Assembly: GCA_011522945.1 (NCBI GenBank)
Contig: WTHY01000143.1
Coordinates: 1 to 7,098, forward strand
Direction of reading: 5' to 3'
DNA: 7,098 nt
From: Alphaproteobacteria bacterium
GTDB taxonomy: Bacteria; Pseudomonadota; Alphaproteobacteria; Puniceispirillales; Puniceispirillaceae
Position numbers and translations under genes: made by a program. Positions 4,343-7,098 of this stretch are shown here, piece by piece (within the stretch, counting starts at the first letter, position 1; each line of letters starts with the position of its first letter). Below the pieces are notes generated by a model. That model ran no database searches, had not been told where the DNA came from, and saw only the letters and a list, made by a program, of their open reading frames with translations.

Positions 4343-5854
4343 TCAGTGCATTGGTATATCGCCAATCTCAGCCATTTTGTCTGTTAGCGCGGCGGTCATC
4401 ATAGCCACTACATCTTTATAGGCAGGATCATGATAGAGATTAAACAGCTCTAGCGGGTCTTTCTGGCAATCAAATAGTTCCCACTCTTTATCTTCTCCGC
4501 CTTGGTTTGTGCCAGGCAGGTCGAAACCTTCATTATACCAGTAGATAAGCTTATAGCGCTGATTGCGAATGCCATAATGGGCGTAAGCATTGTGATCTGG
4601 ATCTCGGTGCATCCAATATCTGTGATAGGCAATATTCTGCCAGTCTTCTGGGGCTTGTCCATTTAGGAGAGGGCGCAAACTTCTGCCTTGCATATAGGCT
4701 GGAATCGTCTCACCAGCGAAATCTAAAAATGTAGGCGCGAAATCCACATTGCAGGCAATATTTGTACATAGGCTGTTTGCCGGTATTTCTTTTGGATATC
4801 GAACTAAGAACGGCATTTGAAAGGATTCTTCATACATGAAGCGCTTATCAAACCAGCCATGTTCACCAAGAAAGAATCCTTGATCTGAGGTATAAATCAC
4901 GATGGTATTTTCGCTAAGCCCTGCCTCATCCAAATAATCCAGCAAACGTCCTACATTCTCATCAATAGAGGCTATAACTTGCAGATATCGTTTCATGTAA
5001 CGCTGATATTTGAACCTGCCCAATGCCTCTTGTGAGTCAAAGGTGAATACTTCACCAGTATCCTTATCAATAAGACGTAGGTCAGATACATCGTCTGGAT
5101 TAGGGATTTTGCGATTGAGATTACCAGGGCTTTGCGGCGTGCCAACCTCATCTCCGCCCTCAGGCTGGACCAGACCCAAATCAGCATAGGTCATATCATC
5201 TTTGATACGCATCTTTGCTTCTGCTGCGGCTTTGGCACGATGTTTATAATCATCATCAAATGTATCTGGGATCTGGATGTCATCCTGATAGAGATGTTTA
5301 TGTTTTGGGTGAGGCTCCCAGGCGCGATGCGGTGCCTTGTGATGACACATCAAAAAGAAGGGTTTCGTTTTGTCTCGGGAGTTCAGCCAGTTCAGACTTT
5401 TATCTGTGATGATATCTGTTGCATAGCCAGATGTATGAATGTCTTTTCCCATTTCGATCATATCCGGATCGAAATAGTCGCCTTGCCCCGGCAAGACTGA
5501 CCAGAAATCAAACCCTGTTGGCTCATGTGCCGCGCCTTCCCCTAGATGCCATTTGCCAACCATGGCTGTTTGGTAGCCTGCAGCCTGAAGGTGTTTTGCA
5601 ACATGCGGCAATCTGTTGTCTATCGGTGTGTTTAGGGTTGTAACACCATTCACATGATTATAAGTGCCTGTCAGAATGGCAGCGCGGCTCGGTGTGCAAA
5701 TTGAGTTGGTAACACAACAATGATCAAGCCGCATGCCTTCTGTGGCAAGCCTGTCAAGATGTAGCGTCTGATTGATGCCGCTGCCATAACAGCTAATGGC
5801 TTTAGCCGCATGATCATCAGCCATGATGAACAGAATATTCGGCCTGTCAGTCAT
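4343..5854 (-). CDS. Type I (formylglycine) sulfatase, cytosolic
   Basis: A 503-aa sulfatase of the alkaline-phosphatase-like superfamily that hydrolyses a sulfate ester. The activation signature is CTPSRAAILTG: Cys53 would be converted to formylglycine by a maturase encoded elsewhere. The second signature is GYQTAMVGKWHLG (93-105). Calcium ligands are expected from Asp13-Asp14 in MADDH and from Asp324-Gln325 in TSDQG. His172 and His176 (HHKAPH) and Lys337 (FDKRFMYEE) fit the active-site set. The C-terminal part (from about 405) is the usual smaller alpha/beta subdomain. There is no signal peptide, and an in-frame TGA (complement of 5864-5866) lies nine bases before the ATG, so the start cannot be extended. 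GAGAGGG gives the ribosome binding site. Substrate is not readable: sulfated sugars or glycan fragments are likely, and no transporter or glycosidase sits nearby. Confidence 0.92.
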   Translation of the reverse strand: MTDRPNILFIMADDHAAKAISCYGSGINQTLHLDRLATEGMRLDHCCVTNSICTPSRAAILTGTYNHVNGVTTLNTPIDNRLPHVAKHLQAAGYQTAMVGKWHLGEGAAHEPTGFDFWSVLPGQGDYFDPDMIEMGKDIHTSGYATDIITDKSLNWLNSRDKTKPFFLMCHHKAPHRAWEPHPKHKHLYQDDIQIPDTFDDDYKHRAKAAAEAKMRIKDDMTYADLGLVQPEGGDEVGTPQSPGNLNRKIPNPDDVSDLRLIDKDTGEVFTFDSQEALGRFKYQRYMKRYLQVIASIDENVGRLLDYLDEAGLSENTIVIYTSDQGFFLGEHGWFDKRFMYEESFQMPFLVRYPKEIPANSLCTNIACNVDFAPTFLDFAGETIPAYMQGRSLRPLLNGQAPEDWQNIAYHRYWMHRDPDHNAYAHYGIRNQRYKLIYWYNEGFDLPGTNQGGEDKEWELFDCQKDPLELFNLYHDPAYKDVVAMMTAALTDKMAEIGDIPMH

Positions 5855-6190
5855 AATACCCTCTCACATAGGAAAGATTTGCCCGTCCCAGACTAGAGTG
5901 TCAGAAACTGCGCAGCGCTGCATCTAAATTATTGCCTAATGCAAGCAGCTGGTTATGCCCATTTCATTTTATCAAAAGCGAGAAGAACAGGGTTTGCATG
6001 AGGTAGTTTGCAGGCGGCAGATGATGTGGTTGCATCACAATATTCATAAAAAAGCGGCAGCTACATATGGGGTTGTAGCTGCCGTCTTTTGCAGGGGATT
6101 TAAAGCGGTGCAATCCTAAGGAGAGGAAGTCTGAGATGCACAATTTTCCTTAAATACCCAAATATGTGGGGCTCAAAACTATGTCATGTT
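5855..6190. other. Intergenic region: sulfatase leader plus terminator of the upstream gene
   Basis: No plausible gene is seen in these 336 bases. The part nearest the sulfatase (5855 to about 6047) must hold its promoter, but I cannot pick a convincing -35/-10 pair. It contains a 10-bp perfect palindrome GCAGCGCTGC (5912-5921), which may be a regulator site or chance. The rest is the strong terminator at 6048-6090 and about 100 bases of 3' untranslated sequence for the beta-barrel gene. Confidence 0.6.
6048..6090 (-). terminator. Rho-independent terminator of the beta-barrel gene, probably bidirectional
   Basis: An 11-bp perfect GC-rich stem (CGGCAGCTACA at 6055-6065 with TGTAGCTGCCG at 6074-6084) encloses an 8-base loop. 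Read on the minus strand the stem is followed closely by six Ts (complement of 6048-6053), the classic intrinsic form. On the plus strand TCTTTT follows, so it could also stop transcription the other way. It lies about 100 bases past the beta-barrel stop codon and isolates that gene from the sulfatase. Confidence 0.88.
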
Positions 6191-7098
6191 TTAACCAGTC
6201 GTGAAGGTGATTCCTAAATTGATCTTTGTCTTCTTGATGTGATTTTCACGCTTAACAGGTTGGTATAGCATGTGGCGTAATTTTGATGCCTCATCAGATA
6301 GGGCGTTTGTATCGCCGCCAGCCCCAGACGCTGCTTCAGCGCCAATAGGCATCACAAAGGAGATTTGTGCCCGTGTGTCTGATTTTGATTTGCTTTCATC
6401 TTTATGGAATAGCTCAAGGCGCATGTTATCTGTCAGCGCCAAGCCAAGCCCAACCTCATTTCCTGTAACTTTAAAGCCTGAATCGCCTGACCAACGGAAG
6501 CTGCGTATCGAGATTGTTGGGGTGTAGGGCATATTTTGAAAGCTATAGGCATAGGTCAGGTCTGTGCCTGTCATTGCTTTTTCAATAACGCCTTTCACCG
6601 TTTTTTCATCAGTCAGATGGGCGTAATGGTTCAGATGGAGGCTACCTGACAATGATAGATATTCAAGCCCGACACTAGCACGCTGATGGCCACTGTCAAA
6701 TTCATTATCGAAGAATATATTGGCGCCAATAATGCCACTATCATCTGGCTGGATTTGCCTATAGCCAAATCCGATATTACCAGTTGTGCGCTCATATCTG
6801 CGGTTTAGAGATAGTTGGCTGAAGGTAAAGCTATCTGCTGTTTCCGTGATGCCAATGACGGCTTTTGCTTCGCCGCTAAGTTTTGACTCATCTTCAGTTA
6901 TAGATACATCAAGATGTTTGATGCGGTTGCCAACTAGTTTCTGACTTTGGTCTGAAATGAAGCCTGCTGCTTTATCTACCACCGTGTCCGTCGCAAGTGA
7001 TTTCACCTTATCTGTGTCGCTTTCAGCCAAAACAGTCTGGGTGAAAGTTGGGACGGAAAGGCCAATAGCAATCGTTGCAGCTAGAGGGAGTGTTTTCA
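6191..7098 (-). CDS. Inverse autotransporter-type beta-barrel protein without passenger, 5' end just cut
   Basis: The frame continues to the window edge, where the minus strand opens with TG followed by AAA ACA CTC. Assuming an A at the next base outside, it starts MKTLPLAATIAIGLSV and is 302 aa. Residues 1-25 form a Sec signal peptide with cleavage expected after VLA (before ESD). The mature part has an acidic N-terminal linker, then amphipathic beta strands typical of the intimin/invasin inverse-autotransporter barrel (IAT_beta): NIGFGYRQIQPDDSGIIGAN and FFDNEFDSGHQRASVGLEY at about residues 108-147. It closes with a PVKREN turn and a last strand KINLGITF before stopping. Intimins and invasins follow the barrel with Ig-like passenger domains; here nothing follows. 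It should sit in the outer membrane. A TTG at 7028-7030 lies inside the signal peptide and is not the true start. The intrinsic terminator at 6048-6090 follows. Confidence 0.8.
   Translation of the reverse strand, partial: KTLPLAATIAIGLSVPTFTQTVLAESDTDKVKSLATDTVVDKAAGFISDQSQKLVGNRIKHLDVSITEDESKLSGEAKAVIGITETADSFTFSQLSLNRRYERTTGNIGFGYRQIQPDDSGIIGANIFFDNEFDSGHQRASVGLEYLSLSGSLHLNHYAHLTDEKTVKGVIEKAMTGTDLTYAYSFQNMPYTPTISIRSFRWSGDSGFKVTGNEVGLGLALTDNMRLELFHKDESKSKSDTRAQISFVMPIGAEAASGAGGDTNALSDEASKLRHMLYQPVKRENHIKKTKINLGITFTTG

Noticed and set aside
6270..6527. 85-aa plus-strand open frame opposite the beta-barrel gene
   Set aside because: It lies within the coding region of a well-supported gene on the other strand and reads as a shadow translation.

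Overview
The window looks like a piece of a moderately AT-rich alphaproteobacterial chromosome, plausibly from a marine organism. The clues are the gene types: an AqpS-type aquaglyceroporin beside a thioredoxin-type ArsC, a MocD-like membrane desaturase, a cytosolic formylglycine-type sulfatase and an inverse-autotransporter barrel. A SAR116-like source is possible, but that is inference. No rRNA, tRNA, CRISPR array, transposase or phage gene was found.

Left part (1-1127): the 3' end of an aquaglyceroporin gene runs rightwards into a convergent arsC. Their stop codons overlap inside a perfect 14-bp palindrome. Together they form an arsenic-resistance pair in an unusual head-on arrangement. 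A small membrane protein of unknown function follows, on the minus strand.

Middle-left (1234-2383): a HIT-family protein (minus) and an L-2-haloacid dehalogenase (plus) are transcribed divergently from a gap of about 67 bp. Every dehalogenase catalytic residue I could place is present.

Middle (2384-3213): this is the least ordinary part. It holds a degenerate tandem array with a unit of about 65 bp and an in-register 130-bp dimer period, then a lone 69-aa gene with a strong ribosome binding site, then a short 9-bp tandem repeat. An identical 13-bp direct repeat (2421-2433 and 3118-3130) brackets most of this block.

Right part (3214-7098): a membrane di-iron fatty-acid-desaturase-family protein (plus) converges on a type I sulfatase (minus), with an 8-bp hairpin between them. 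Upstream of the sulfatase is a clear intrinsic terminator. It closes the last gene, a secreted intimin/invasin-type beta-barrel that has no passenger domain. Its ATG falls one base outside the window.

Apart from the arsenic pair, the genes look like single-gene transcription units with unrelated jobs. I see no convincing multi-gene novel system. The items most worth following up are the repeat block with its orphan gene and the passenger-less inverse-autotransporter barrel.
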